A stretch of DNA of 64,000 bases. It comes from an uncultured Bacteroidia bacterium (GTDB lineage Bacteria; Bacteroidota; Bacteroidia; Bacteroidales; F082). Location of the stretch: the NCBI GenBank assembly GCA_902786745.1, contig CADADR010000001.1, positions 434,001 to 498,000 on the forward strand. The letters are read 5' to 3'. Positions 51,216 to 59,387 of this stretch are shown here, piece after piece. Position numbers and translations under genes: made by a program. Every line of letters begins with the position of its first letter. Positions within the stretch are counted from its first letter, which is position 1. The notes below the pieces were generated by a model. That model did no database searches and was not told the DNA's origin. It saw only the letters and a program-made list of their open reading frames with translations.

Positions 51216-51863
51216 ATGAAGAGACTCTGCTTTATTTTCGCTTTGGCCGTCTTCGCCGCTGTCAGTTCATGCGGCAACAAGACCACGGAGAGTTCCGATA
51301 ACCAGAGCAATCTAGAAACTACAAACGAAACGACTATGAATACGACCATGCAAGACCTGCTGACGCGTCGTAGCATCCGCAGCTACACCGACAAGATTCC
51401 TCCCAAGGAGGTTATCGAAGAGATCTGCGCGGCGGGCACCTACGCCCCTACAGGCATGAACCGCCAAGCACCTATCATCATCGCCGTCACCAACCGTGAG
51501 GTGCGCGACGAGATGAGCCGCCTCAACGCCGCCGTGATGGGTGCCGACAACGACCCCTTCTATGGCGCTCCCGTGGTGCTCGTTGTCTTGGCCGACAGCA
51601 CTGCCGCCATGACTTGGAAGGAAGATGGCTCGCTCGTCATGGGCAACCTGCTCAACGCCGCTCACGCCAAAGGGCTGGGCTCGTGCTGGATCCACCGTGC
51701 CAAAGAGGTCTTTGAGACGGAAGAAGGTAAAGCCATCCTCGCCGGACTGGGCATCGACACCAACAAATATGTCGGCATCGGCAACTGCATCCTCGGCTAT
51801 GTGAACGGCGACTATCCTGAGGCCCGTCCACGTAAGGAGAATTATGTCTACTGGATCGAATAA
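51216..51863 (+). CDS. Nitroreductase-family protein with lipoprotein signal
   Basis: 215 residues. The start MKRLCFIFALAVFAAVSSCG gives a signal peptide with a lipobox (Cys19), then a polar linker (NKTTESSDNQSNLETTNETT). From about residue 43 the nitroreductase fold begins: LLTRRSIRSYTDK, EICAAGTYAPTGMNRQAP, GSCWIHRAKEVFETEEGKAIL and the closing LGYVNGDYPEARPRKENY. FMN-binding arginine and serine residues are intact. A lipid-anchored nitroreductase is unusual, as the enzymes are normally cytoplasmic; an internal start (MNTTMQDLL) would make a cytoplasmic form. The EamA gene overlaps its last 20 bases. Confidence 0.88.
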   Translation: MKRLCFIFALAVFAAVSSCGNKTTESSDNQSNLETTNETTMNTTMQDLLTRRSIRSYTDKIPPKEVIEEICAAGTYAPTGMNRQAPIIIAVTNREVRDEMSRLNAAVMGADNDPFYGAPVVLVVLADSTAAMTWKEDGSLVMGNLLNAAHAKGLGSCWIHRAKEVFETEEGKAILAGLGIDTNKYVGIGNCILGYVNGDYPEARPRKENYVYWIE

Positions 51864-52767
51864 ATCCACCCTCATAGGGCATTTCGCCTGTTTTGGCGCC
51901 TATTGCATCTTCGGCTTCAACATTGTGTGCTGCAAGAACATCTCCAATGCGCACGTGCTGACGCCCATGGATTTGTTTTGTCTCCGTGCAATGGGGGCCA
52001 CGGCCTTGTTTTGGCTGCTCTCGCTCTTTATGCCCAAGGAGAAGGTCCCGCTGAAGGACATGGGGCAGATCTTCATCGCTTCCATGTTGGGCCTCTTCCT
52101 GACCCAAATCAGCTTCCTGAAGGCCATCACCATGACGACCTCTATCGACACGAGCATCACCAACACCTGCACCCCAATCCTAACGATGCTGGTTGCAGCC
52201 GTTGCCTTGAAGGAACCCATTACTTTCAAGAAGATTGCAGGCGTGTTGGTGAGTCTGGCTGGCGTGCTCTTCCTGATCTTCAACTCAGTGGGACTAGGTG
52301 GTGGAGCCTCGGAAACGAAGCCCATGGGCATCGTCCTGGTCGTCGTCAACGGCCTGACATTTGCCCTCTATCTCGGCATCTTCCGCCCACTCATCTCGCG
52401 ATACAACGTGGTCACTTTCATGAAGTGGATGTTCCTCTTCTCTATGCTGGTGGCCTTGCCGTTCAACGCGCGTCATCTCGTCCATGTGCCTTTCGCACAG
52501 ATGGAGAGTAAGATCTTGTGGCAAGTGGCCTTTGTGGTGGTCTTCGCCACCTTCGTGGCCTATTTCCTGATCCCTGTCGGGCAGAAGAGACTGCGTCCCA
52601 CCTTGGTAAGCATGTACAACTACGTGCAGCCTATCATTGCCACACTCATCAGCATCTATATCGGATTGGACCACCTCACATGGAAGAAACTGGTCGCAAT
52701 GGCCTTGGTCTTTACAGGTGTGTGGATTGTCAACCAAAGCCGCGCGGCAGCGCAAGCCAATAAATAA
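51844..52767 (+). CDS. EamA/DMT-family transporter
   Basis: 307 residues with ten hydrophobic segments in two EamA halves: IGHFACFGAYCIFGFNIV, MDLFCLRAMGATALFWLLSLF, and the second half from GIVLVVVNGLTFALYLGIF to WKKLVAMALVFTGVWIVNQ. Members export amino acids or other small metabolites. It begins inside the nitroreductase gene, so the two are coupled. A terminator follows 24 bases after the stop. Confidence 0.88.
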   Translation: MSTGSNKSTLIGHFACFGAYCIFGFNIVCCKNISNAHVLTPMDLFCLRAMGATALFWLLSLFMPKEKVPLKDMGQIFIASMLGLFLTQISFLKAITMTTSIDTSITNTCTPILTMLVAAVALKEPITFKKIAGVLVSLAGVLFLIFNSVGLGGGASETKPMGIVLVVVNGLTFALYLGIFRPLISRYNVVTFMKWMFLFSMLVALPFNARHLVHVPFAQMESKILWQVAFVVVFATFVAYFLIPVGQKRLRPTLVSMYNYVQPIIATLISIYIGLDHLTWKKLVAMALVFTGVWIVNQSRAAAQANK

Positions 52768-52791
52768 ACAGGAGCAACGACGTAAAAAACC

Positions 52792-52839
52792 GACCGTCTA
52801 TGTCATTCCCTTGGGAATCTATAGACGGTCAGTTTTTTT
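52792..52839. terminator. Long-stem terminator
   Basis: GACCGTCTA (52792-52800) pairs with TAGACGGTC (52822-52830); an inner ATTCCC/GGGAAT helix closes the loop; seven T follow. It stands between the EamA gene and the convergent peptidase gene. Confidence 0.88.
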
Positions 52840-52855
52840 GGTTTATTAACTTGAC

Positions 52856-55800
52856 TTATTCTTTCACAAACCTTCTGGTTTCAGAGGCCTTGTCATTCGT
52901 CATACGGATGAAATAGATGCCGCTTTGAAGTTCGGAGGTGTTGATTTCCACCTTGTTGGTGCAGCCTTTCAGGCTGTAGACCAAGGCACCCATGAGGTTG
53001 TAGATCTCGACGGTGCCTAGGGCGGCTTCTGCCTCAATGGTCAGCTTGTCGTTGACGGGGTTGGGGTAGAGGGTGATGTTGTTGCCCATCTGCTCGCCGA
53101 CGCCTACGGTGTAGATGAGGTTAGCCACCAAGTCGCGGCTGGCAGTGGCGATGAAGGTATAGGTCTTTTCCTCCGACACGACAGTGCCGTTTTCAGTCCA
53201 GTTGAGGAAAGCCCAGTCTTCGTTGGTCTCCACGGTGATGGTCACCTCGTCGCCATAGGTGTAGGTGCCGCCGCCAGTGGCGGTGCCGCCTTCGGCCGGC
53301 TCAACGGTAGCGGTGATTTCAAGGGTCTGCAACTCAAAGTTGGCAGCGAAGCTGTGGTTGCCGGTCACGTTGAAGCTATAGCTCGGATTGGTGGAAACTG
53401 GGATGTTGTTTTCCGTCCAGTTGATGAAATCGTAGCCTTCGTTGGCAGTGGCCGTGATGGTGCAATTCTGGCCATAAGTGTAAGTGCCGCCACCCGTCAC
53501 GGTGCCGCCATTGGCAGGTTTGGCAACCACTTGGATGTTATAGCTCTGGATCTGGAAATGTGCCACATACGCTCCGGAGCTGGTCACGTTGAAGGTGTAG
53601 CTGGCGTTGGTGCTGACCTGCTGGCCGTTCTTAGTCCAGTTGACGAAGGTGTAGCCCGTAGCAGGCGTGGCCGACAGCGTGCAGCTTTGACCGTAGTTGT
53701 AGGTGCCACCACCAGTCACCGTGCCTCCGTTGTTCGGGTCGGCCGATGCGGTGATGGAGAAGCTCTGGAGTTGGAATTGAGCCACCAAAGTGCGGTTGCC
53801 CGTGACAGTGAAGGTGTAGCTGGCGTTGGTGCTGACCTGCTGGCCGTTTTCGGTCCATCTCACGAAATTGTAACCTGTAGCAGGCGTGGCATTCACGGTG
53901 CAGGATTGCCCCTGCTGGTAGGAGCCACCACCTGTGACGGTGCCGCCGTTGGTCGGGTTGGCCGACACGCTGATGGTGTAGTTCTGAGGCTGGGCCTGGA
54001 AATTGGCCACCAAGGTACGGTTGCTCGTGACGGTGAAGGTGTAGTTTCTGTTGGTGGAGACCACGTTACCATTCTCGGTCCAGTTAACGAAGGAGTAACT
54101 CGCGTTGGCTGCTGCGGTAACCGTGCACGACTGACCTTGGTTGTAGGTGCCGCCACCACTGACGGTGCCACCAATAGTCGGGTTGGCCGACACGCTGATG
54201 GTGAATGACTGCGGAGCGCCGCCTACGTTGATGTCTTGGATGTAGGGCTGACGTTGCGGCTTGGTGACCACGATACGCACCTGTCCCGAAGTGATACCTG
54301 CTGCGACCGGTACGCTGACCGAACCAGAGGCAGGTACCAAAGCAGCGCCTTTCAGGACGTTATTCTGCGAGATGCCGACATAAGAGCCGGCTTCGGCGCT
54401 CACTTGGAACGAGGTGGCACCAGCGGGGAAGGTACTGGCGTGACTGACGGTGTTGGGCGTTGGATTCACACGGTAAGGCATGATGGAGCCGTCACCGAGC
54501 ACATGGTAAGCTTGCCAATAATAGAGGGGGCTGGAGCTGGTTTGGTAACCACCTGTGCTGGCGTAGCAGACGGCGATGTTGCCAAGGAAAGTAATGGAAG
54601 ATACCGTATTATAGGTGTCGTCCATCCAGATGCCGTCATAAACGCCAGTGGCTGTGTTTTCAAGCGTGGGGGTTTGGTTCATGACGGTGGTGGCGCCTAC
54701 GCCGAAGTAGTAGTCCTCATACCAATAGGTGACAGGGCAGGAACCGATATAGGAATAGGCGGCTTTGTTTTCGCCACGGAGCATGGCCTCGCCGAAGCAG
54801 GGCTGGCTGTGGCCGAAGTTACCCGTCAAGCAGCAGTTACCCATAGCAAGGAAATATTTGTTGGCATTGGTCAAGGCGTTGACGTTGGAGACCGTGAATT
54901 GCGGGTCGGACCAGCTGGTCTCTGAGCCGTGAGCCGTATAGTTGATAAAACCAACACCTGTGTTCAGGGTGTTATAACAACCCGTATATTGACCTTGTTG
55001 GAGGTAGGCGTTCACCTGGTTAAAGCCATGGGCTGTATTATAGTAATAGGTGGTGGCATAGTTGATGGTGGGTCGGCCGATACGAGCGTTCCAATAGCTG
55101 TCCCAGCCGGCGATGAGGGTCACGTTGCTCAGGTAGCTCGGATCGGGCATGGTGTATTGCTCGTATTGCAGGATCTTGTTGACGATGGCCGTGACTTGGT
55201 TGGTGTTCTCTGCCGACATACGGCTGTAGAACATGTCGGGGAAGTAGTCGCCATCGATGGAGCCATAGTACAGGTCGGTCACCTTTTGGGTGGCATTACC
55301 ACTGGTTTTTCCTGGGACTTGACCCGTGTCGCCCACAAGGATGACGAAGGTCGGCGTGGCACCTTGGTTGACACCCGTGTTGTAGAGGTTCTGAACGTAG
55401 GACTGAATGGCGTTGTAGTTGCCACCGGCCTGTGTCGTAGTCACCACATTCACGTCGAAGCCCTTCTGTATTTTCCAGTTGATCCAAGGCTGCAAGGCGG
55501 TGATGTAGTCTTCGGGCGTAATCACGATCATGTGTACGGGATAGGCCATCAGGTCGGGGTGGTCGGTGTAGACGTCAAGGATTTGACGATAGTTGAACAT
55601 CTGCTTGTAGACAATGTCGAAATAGGGGCTGTAGGTGCTGAGCAGCATACGCTCGGTTTCGGTGCGGTCGGCACCGTCGAAGCTGACTTCAACCTCGATG
55701 TCGTTGAACACACGCAGGGTGTTGGCGGCGGGGTTGTAGCTGACGGGGTTGATGAGCAGCGAGCCGATGCGGATGCCACGCATGGTGCCTTGCATTTCGA

Positions 55801-56269
55801 TTGTGGCTTCGGGAGCTGTGGCGAGGCTGCGGGTTTGATAGGCAGCGGTGTTGTACACGAACTCTACGTCTTCAGGATTCTGGTCCTTGCGGACAGAAGG
55901 TTGATGCGGCAGGATGGTGCTGATGCCATAGTCGGAGAGACGATAATCGGTTGTCGTGTAACTGATGACATTAACGCGAGGTGTGGCACCAAAAGGCACA
56001 GCCAGCAGTTGGTGAGAGGCAGGCAGTTCGGGCGTGCCGATTTCGCCAGAGGCATAGGTGCCTTCGATGGCAATTTCGGAGAAAGTGCCTCTTTCGGTAG
56101 CAATCTCAATGCTCTCGATGGAGCCATAGCTGAAGGTGGCACGGAGGTTGTTGAACTCGCTGTGCGTGATTTCAGCTTTCGTTTCGTGGCGCAAGTCAAT
56201 GCGGCCATTTTGTGCCATGGCAAACATTGTGCTCAAGGCAAGAACAAGAAGTAAGGTTATCTTTTTCAT
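52856..56269 (-). CDS. Gingipain-type (C25) cysteine peptidase with T9SS domain
   Basis: 1137 residues from MKKITLLLV; an ATG at 56305 lies inside the promoter and is rejected. Signal peptide 1-19. Residues 20-220 form a C25 propeptide-like part, and the catalytic domain runs from about 225 to 570: VGDTGQVPG (312-320), His447 in TAHGSETSW and Cys480 in GNCCLTGNF, the dyad of gingipains. An Ig-like domain follows. Five repeats of about 73 residues (InlB-B/bacterial-repeat type, each with GGTVTGGGTY and FVNWTENG) span about 695-1060. The last 75 residues are a T9SS C-terminal domain. It is an exported endopeptidase; Arg or Lys specificity cannot be read here. Confidence 0.93.
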   Translation of the reverse strand: MKKITLLLVLALSTMFAMAQNGRIDLRHETKAEITHSEFNNLRATFSYGSIESIEIATERGTFSEIAIEGTYASGEIGTPELPASHQLLAVPFGATPRVNVISYTTTDYRLSDYGISTILPHQPSVRKDQNPEDVEFVYNTAAYQTRSLATAPEATIEMQGTMRGIRIGSLLINPVSYNPAANTLRVFNDIEVEVSFDGADRTETERMLLSTYSPYFDIVYKQMFNYRQILDVYTDHPDLMAYPVHMIVITPEDYITALQPWINWKIQKGFDVNVVTTTQAGGNYNAIQSYVQNLYNTGVNQGATPTFVILVGDTGQVPGKTSGNATQKVTDLYYGSIDGDYFPDMFYSRMSAENTNQVTAIVNKILQYEQYTMPDPSYLSNVTLIAGWDSYWNARIGRPTINYATTYYYNTAHGFNQVNAYLQQGQYTGCYNTLNTGVGFINYTAHGSETSWSDPQFTVSNVNALTNANKYFLAMGNCCLTGNFGHSQPCFGEAMLRGENKAAYSYIGSCPVTYWYEDYYFGVGATTVMNQTPTLENTATGVYDGIWMDDTYNTVSSITFLGNIAVCYASTGGYQTSSSPLYYWQAYHVLGDGSIMPYRVNPTPNTVSHASTFPAGATSFQVSAEAGSYVGISQNNVLKGAALVPASGSVSVPVAAGITSGQVRIVVTKPQRQPYIQDINVGGAPQSFTISVSANPTIGGTVSGGGTYNQGQSCTVTAAANASYSFVNWTENGNVVSTNRNYTFTVTSNRTLVANFQAQPQNYTISVSANPTNGGTVTGGGSYQQGQSCTVNATPATGYNFVRWTENGQQVSTNASYTFTVTGNRTLVAQFQLQSFSITASADPNNGGTVTGGGTYNYGQSCTLSATPATGYTFVNWTKNGQQVSTNASYTFNVTSSGAYVAHFQIQSYNIQVVAKPANGGTVTGGGTYTYGQNCTITATANEGYDFINWTENNIPVSTNPSYSFNVTGNHSFAANFELQTLEITATVEPAEGGTATGGGTYTYGDEVTITVETNEDWAFLNWTENGTVVSEEKTYTFIATASRDLVANLIYTVGVGEQMGNNITLYPNPVNDKLTIEAEAALGTVEIYNLMGALVYSLKGCTNKVEINTSELQSGIYFIRMTNDKASETRRFVKE
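53110..54208 (-). repeat. Five tandem repeats in the C25 peptidase gene
   Basis: Five units of about 220 bases code for the InlB-B-like domains. Units 2 and 3 share the longest identical stretches (GQQVSTNASYTF in both). The last unit (LEITATVEPAEGG) is the most diverged and closes the array. Confidence 0.85.
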
Positions 56270-56302
56270 TTTGAATATGATTATTTGATATCGATTTGAG
56301 TG

Positions 56303-56310
56303 CAAAAATA
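56303..56310 (-). promoter_or_regulatory. -7 element of the C25 peptidase gene
   Basis: TATTTTTG on the minus strand, 33 bases before the chosen ATG at 56269. Confidence 0.5.
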
Positions 56311-56374
56311 GAAAAAACCATCAAAAAATGCGCTTTTTTTGGCTTGAAATGATACAAGTATTGAAAACTTTTCC

Positions 56375-56382
56375 TACTTTTG
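56375..56382 (+). promoter_or_regulatory. -7 element of the AbrB-acyltransferase operon
   Basis: TACTTTTG, 9 bases before the ATG at 56392. It rules out the in-frame ATG at 56380. Confidence 0.55.
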
Positions 56383-56391
56383 CTACAAAAT

Positions 56392-56625
56392 ATGAAAAAT
56401 CATACAAATCAAACTATCATGATATCAGAACAAGGAAAATACATTTTCGGTGTAGTAAAAGTGGGCGACAGGGGACAGATCGTCATTCCGAAAGACGCCC
56501 GCGAACTTTATGGCATCAAGGCTGGCGACAGCCTGTTGGTGCTGGGCGACTCAAAAGGCATGGCCATTTTGAAGACGGAGATATTTCAGGACAAAATCGA
56601 TGAAGTGTTAGGGGAGGGCAAGTGA
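56392..56625 (+). CDS. AbrB/SpoVT-family DNA-binding protein
   Basis: 77 residues from MKNHTNQ (or 68 from MISEQG at 56419, which would leave a 36-base leader). The swapped-hairpin AbrB core is KVGDRGQIVIPKDARELYGI followed by KAGDSLLVLGD. Such proteins are transition-state regulators or antitoxins. No toxin gene is adjacent; its partner downstream, coupled by a TGATG overlap, is an acyltransferase 3 membrane protein. It may regulate that operon. Confidence 0.88.
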   Translation: MKNHTNQTIMISEQGKYIFGVVKVGDRGQIVIPKDARELYGIKAGDSLLVLGDSKGMAILKTEIFQDKIDEVLGEGK

Positions 56626-57752
56626 TGGAACGCAAACATTGGATGGATAACCTACGTTGGGTGACGGTGCTCTTGGTACTGTTTTACCACGTTTTTTATT
56701 TCTATAACAACAAAGGTGTCTTCGGTGGTGTCGGTGGCTTTGGCGAATACCCTCAGTATAAGCAGTATCAGGATGTCGTCATGTATATCCTCTATCCTTG
56801 GTTCATGCCACTATTGTTTTTACTTGCGGGTGCCAGCTCCCAGTATGCACTGCAAAAGCAATCGGGTAAGGAGTGGTTTAAGTCGCGTACGCGCAAATTG
56901 TTGGTTCCAGGCACGATAGGCCTCTTTGTGTTCCATTGGATGGTGGGTTATTTCAATACCGTTGTTGCCTCAAGGCAAGGCGTGTTTGATGGCGTGCCCG
57001 CAATAGCAAAGTATTTCATGATGGCCATAAGCGGCACGGGACCGTTGTGGTTTATCCAGGTGTTGTGGCTGCTTTGCCTTGTGTTGCTTTTGGTGCGTGC
57101 GATAGACAGGAAAGACATGTTCTGGAACTGGTGCGGAAAGGCCAACTTTGTTGTCATCATCCTGCTGGGTGTATTGTTTTGGGTTGGTGAGCAGACGCTC
57201 ATCAAGAATCCCCGTCCCGAATCGTTGGATGGCCTCTTGAACTTGTATAAGCCCTTGTTCTATCTGGTTCCCTTCCTGCTGGGTTATTTCGTGTTCTCGC
57301 ACGACGAGGTACAAGAGAAACTCGCGAAGGCTTGGATTCCGTTGTTGGCTTGTGCCGTCGTTGCTGGCGCGGTCCTAATCATCACTACCTTCGGTCAGGA
57401 CAACACCTCGCCTCAGTATCTGGGTAGCCCACTCAACTGTCTTTATGGTTGGTTGATGTGTCTTGCCATAATGGGTTGGTTTAAGGCGCGTTTCAACCGT
57501 ACTGGAGCTTTCGCAGGTTATATGACTCGTTCGAGTTACGGTATCTATATCGTTCATTATCTGGTGATTGCCTCTTTGGGCTATATGATGAAATACTACA
57601 CCTCGTTGGCCCCTTGGATGATGTATGTCATCCTTTTCTTGGCCGTCATGGTTTTGTCGCCAGCGATTTATGAGATCATACGCCGTATTCCGTTTGTCAG
57701 ATGGTGCGTGTTAGGTATTAAGAAGCAAAAACATGAATTGCAGGCTGTATAA
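56625..57752 (+). CDS. Acyltransferase 3 family membrane protein
   Basis: 375 residues from ATG at 56625 (a GTG one codon earlier is possible). About ten membrane spans. The N-terminal motif RWVTVLLVLFYHVFYF has the His (residue about 20) typical of the OafA/YrhL acyltransferase family, and FLLAGASSQYAL follows. Members O-acylate cell-surface glycans or other acceptors. The AlkD gene starts 20 bases inside its end, so all three of the operon are overlapped. Confidence 0.87.
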   Translation: MERKHWMDNLRWVTVLLVLFYHVFYFYNNKGVFGGVGGFGEYPQYKQYQDVVMYILYPWFMPLLFLLAGASSQYALQKQSGKEWFKSRTRKLLVPGTIGLFVFHWMVGYFNTVVASRQGVFDGVPAIAKYFMMAISGTGPLWFIQVLWLLCLVLLLVRAIDRKDMFWNWCGKANFVVIILLGVLFWVGEQTLIKNPRPESLDGLLNLYKPLFYLVPFLLGYFVFSHDEVQEKLAKAWIPLLACAVVAGAVLIITTFGQDNTSPQYLGSPLNCLYGWLMCLAIMGWFKARFNRTGAFAGYMTRSSYGIYIVHYLVIASLGYMMKYYTSLAPWMMYVILFLAVMVLSPAIYEIIRRIPFVRWCVLGIKKQKHELQAV

Positions 57753-58497
57753 CGAAATCCTCGCCCGACAAGATGCCGAGCAAGCCGTCAACCTGTCGCG
57801 TTTCTTTAAGACGGGTAAGGGACAATATGGCGAGGGGGATAAGTTCCTTGGCGTCAAAGTGCCTGTCACTCGTGAGGTGGTGAAACAGTGCTGGAAGGAG
57901 ACCTCTTTCGACGACTTGGAGGCGTGCATTCAATCTGAGTATCACGAAATCCGTTTGGCAGCTTTACTGACTTTGGTGCAGATCTTCAAGCATTCAGGCA
58001 AGCGAGTCTCGCCCTCCTCTTCAGTCATTCCGGGCTTGTCAGTCATTCCGGGCTTGACCCGGAATCTCCAACAGCAATGCGTTGACTTTTACCTTTCACA
58101 TACCCAATACATCAATAATTGGGATTTGGTCGACCTCTCCTGTTACGAACTACTTGGCACTTGGCTCCTGGACAAAGACCGATCCTTGCTCTACGACCTA
58201 GCCCGTGATGGAAAGACGATTTGGGAGCAACGCATCGGGATGGTGAGCACCATGCAATTCATTCGTCATGGCGAGTTGGACGACACCTATGCCATTGCTG
58301 AACTCTTTTTGGTCAAGCCGAAACCCTTGCATGACCTCCTGCAGAAGGCCGTCGGATGGCTGCTACGTGAGGCGGGGAAACGCGATGAGCAAAGGCTGAA
58401 AGACTGGCTAGCGACACGTCATGCAACGATGCCGCGCACCATGCTGAGGTATGCCATTGAGAAGTTTACGGATGAAGAAAGGAAAAAGTATATGTGA
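57733..58497 (+). CDS. AlkD-type DNA alkylation repair protein
   Basis: 254 residues, somewhat longer than the family average near 235. The HEAT-like helices of DNA_alkylation are clear: FFKTGKGQYGEGDKFLGVKVP at the start, the active-site region INNWDLVDLSCYELLG and WEQRIGMVSTMQFIRHGE. AlkD removes 3-methyl and 7-methyl purines by a non-flipping mechanism. An extra loop of about 20 residues, PSSSVIPGLSVIPGLTRNLQ, is translated from a palindromic repeat with a tandem duplication. The protein is otherwise intact. Confidence 0.9.
   Translation: MNCRLYNEILARQDAEQAVNLSRFFKTGKGQYGEGDKFLGVKVPVTREVVKQCWKETSFDDLEACIQSEYHEIRLAALLTLVQIFKHSGKRVSPSSSVIPGLSVIPGLTRNLQQQCVDFYLSHTQYINNWDLVDLSCYELLGTWLLDKDRSLLYDLARDGKTIWEQRIGMVSTMQFIRHGELDDTYAIAELFLVKPKPLHDLLQKAVGWLLREAGKRDEQRLKDWLATRHATMPRTMLRYAIEKFTDEERKKYM
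58021..58066. repeat. In-frame palindromic repeat inside the AlkD gene
   Basis: An 18-base unit (TCAGTCATTCCGGGCTTG) is repeated in tandem at 58021-58038 and 58039-58056. The second copy is the left arm of ATTCCGGG...CCCGGAAT (58045-58065). The whole insert keeps the reading frame (SVIPGLSVIPGLTRN). Confidence 0.85.
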
Positions 58498-58500
58498 ATA

Positions 58501-58630
58501 GATTCCCTTCGGGAATGGAGCTGGGGCATATAGTTGCCAGCGGCGGCTTTTAAAGCTTACGAGTCGTAGACGTTGCTTGCCGCCGCGGTTAACAAAACAA
58601 ATGCATCTCCATTCCCCGAAGGGGAAACTC
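58501..58630. repeat. REPIN-like nested palindromic repeat, copy D
   Basis: 130 bases, 3 bases after the AlkD stop. Left hairpin ATTCCCTTCGGGAAT (58502-58516), right ATTCCCCGAAGGGGAAA (58610-58626). Inner arms GCGGCGGC (58540-58547) and GCCGCCGC (58579-58586). Core AAGCTTACGAGTCGTAGACG, the clearest form of the conserved centre. Confidence 0.88.
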
Positions 58631-58646
58631 AATAAGACAAAAACCT

Positions 58647-59327
58647 ATGGATATCAAACTAAACTATATCGAACAAGGCCAAGGCCAACCGCTCATCTTG
58701 CTCCATGGCAACGGTGAAAGCAACGACTACTTTGAGCATCAGATCCCTTTTTTCGCTGGTGATTACCGCGTCATTGCCATCGATACCCGAGGTCACGGGA
58801 AGTCTCCTCGTGGTGAAAAGCCTTTCACCATCAAACAATTTGCAGAGGACTTACACGACTTTATGGACGAAAAAGGCATAGAAAAAGCCATACTACTCGG
58901 CTTTTCTGACGGTGGCAACATCGCTTTGACCTTTGCATTGAAGTGCCCGGAAAGGGTCGAAAAAATGATTGTGGATGGTGCCAACCTGTTTCCTTCGGGT
59001 GTGAAGCCGCTGTATCAATGGCCCATTGAATTTGGCTACCGCATCGCAAGGCTGTTCGCCAAGAAATCCGAAAAAGCCAAACAGAATGCCGAAATGCTCG
59101 GCCTGATGGTCAACGAGCCGCATATTGAGCCTTCTGAATTGGCCAGCCTGACGATGCCTGTTTTGGTCGTTGCGGGCAACAAGGACATGATTAAGGAATC
59201 GCACACACGGCTTATCTACAAGAGTTTGCCCAATGCCCAACTAGCCATCCTCGAAGGCGACCATTTTGTGGCCAACAAAAACCCTGACGCATTTAATAAG
59301 GTGGTGGCGGATTTTTTAAGAAAATAA
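58647..59327 (+). CDS. Alpha/beta hydrolase
   Basis: 226 residues, no signal peptide. Catalytic triad: Ser87 in the nucleophile elbow GFSDGG, Asp180 in GNKDM and His206 in EGDHF. The N-terminal HGNGESN is the oxyanion-hole region. It is a cytoplasmic hydrolase of unknown substrate. It stands alone between copy D and the C10 peptidase gene. Confidence 0.9.
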   Translation: MDIKLNYIEQGQGQPLILLHGNGESNDYFEHQIPFFAGDYRVIAIDTRGHGKSPRGEKPFTIKQFAEDLHDFMDEKGIEKAILLGFSDGGNIALTFALKCPERVEKMIVDGANLFPSGVKPLYQWPIEFGYRIARLFAKKSEKAKQNAEMLGLMVNEPHIEPSELASLTMPVLVVAGNKDMIKESHTRLIYKSLPNAQLAILEGDHFVANKNPDAFNKVVADFLRK

Positions 59328-59330
59328 TAC

Positions 59331-59338
59331 TACATTTG
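59331..59338 (+). promoter_or_regulatory. -7 element of the C10 peptidase gene
   Basis: TACATTTG, 49 bases before the ATG at 59388. Confidence 0.55.
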
Positions 59339-59387
59339 CAGGCAATTCGTAGAATCAACGTAGTTAATTAGAACAATTGTCTGTACA

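Noticed and set aside
54929..56254. 441-codon open frame antisense to the C25 peptidase.
   Set aside because: No start context and no domain; the minus-strand gene has the full gingipain catalytic pattern.
56392..57752. AbrB gene as the antitoxin of a toxin-antitoxin pair.
   Set aside because: The coupled partner is a multi-span acyltransferase; no small toxin-like gene is adjacent.
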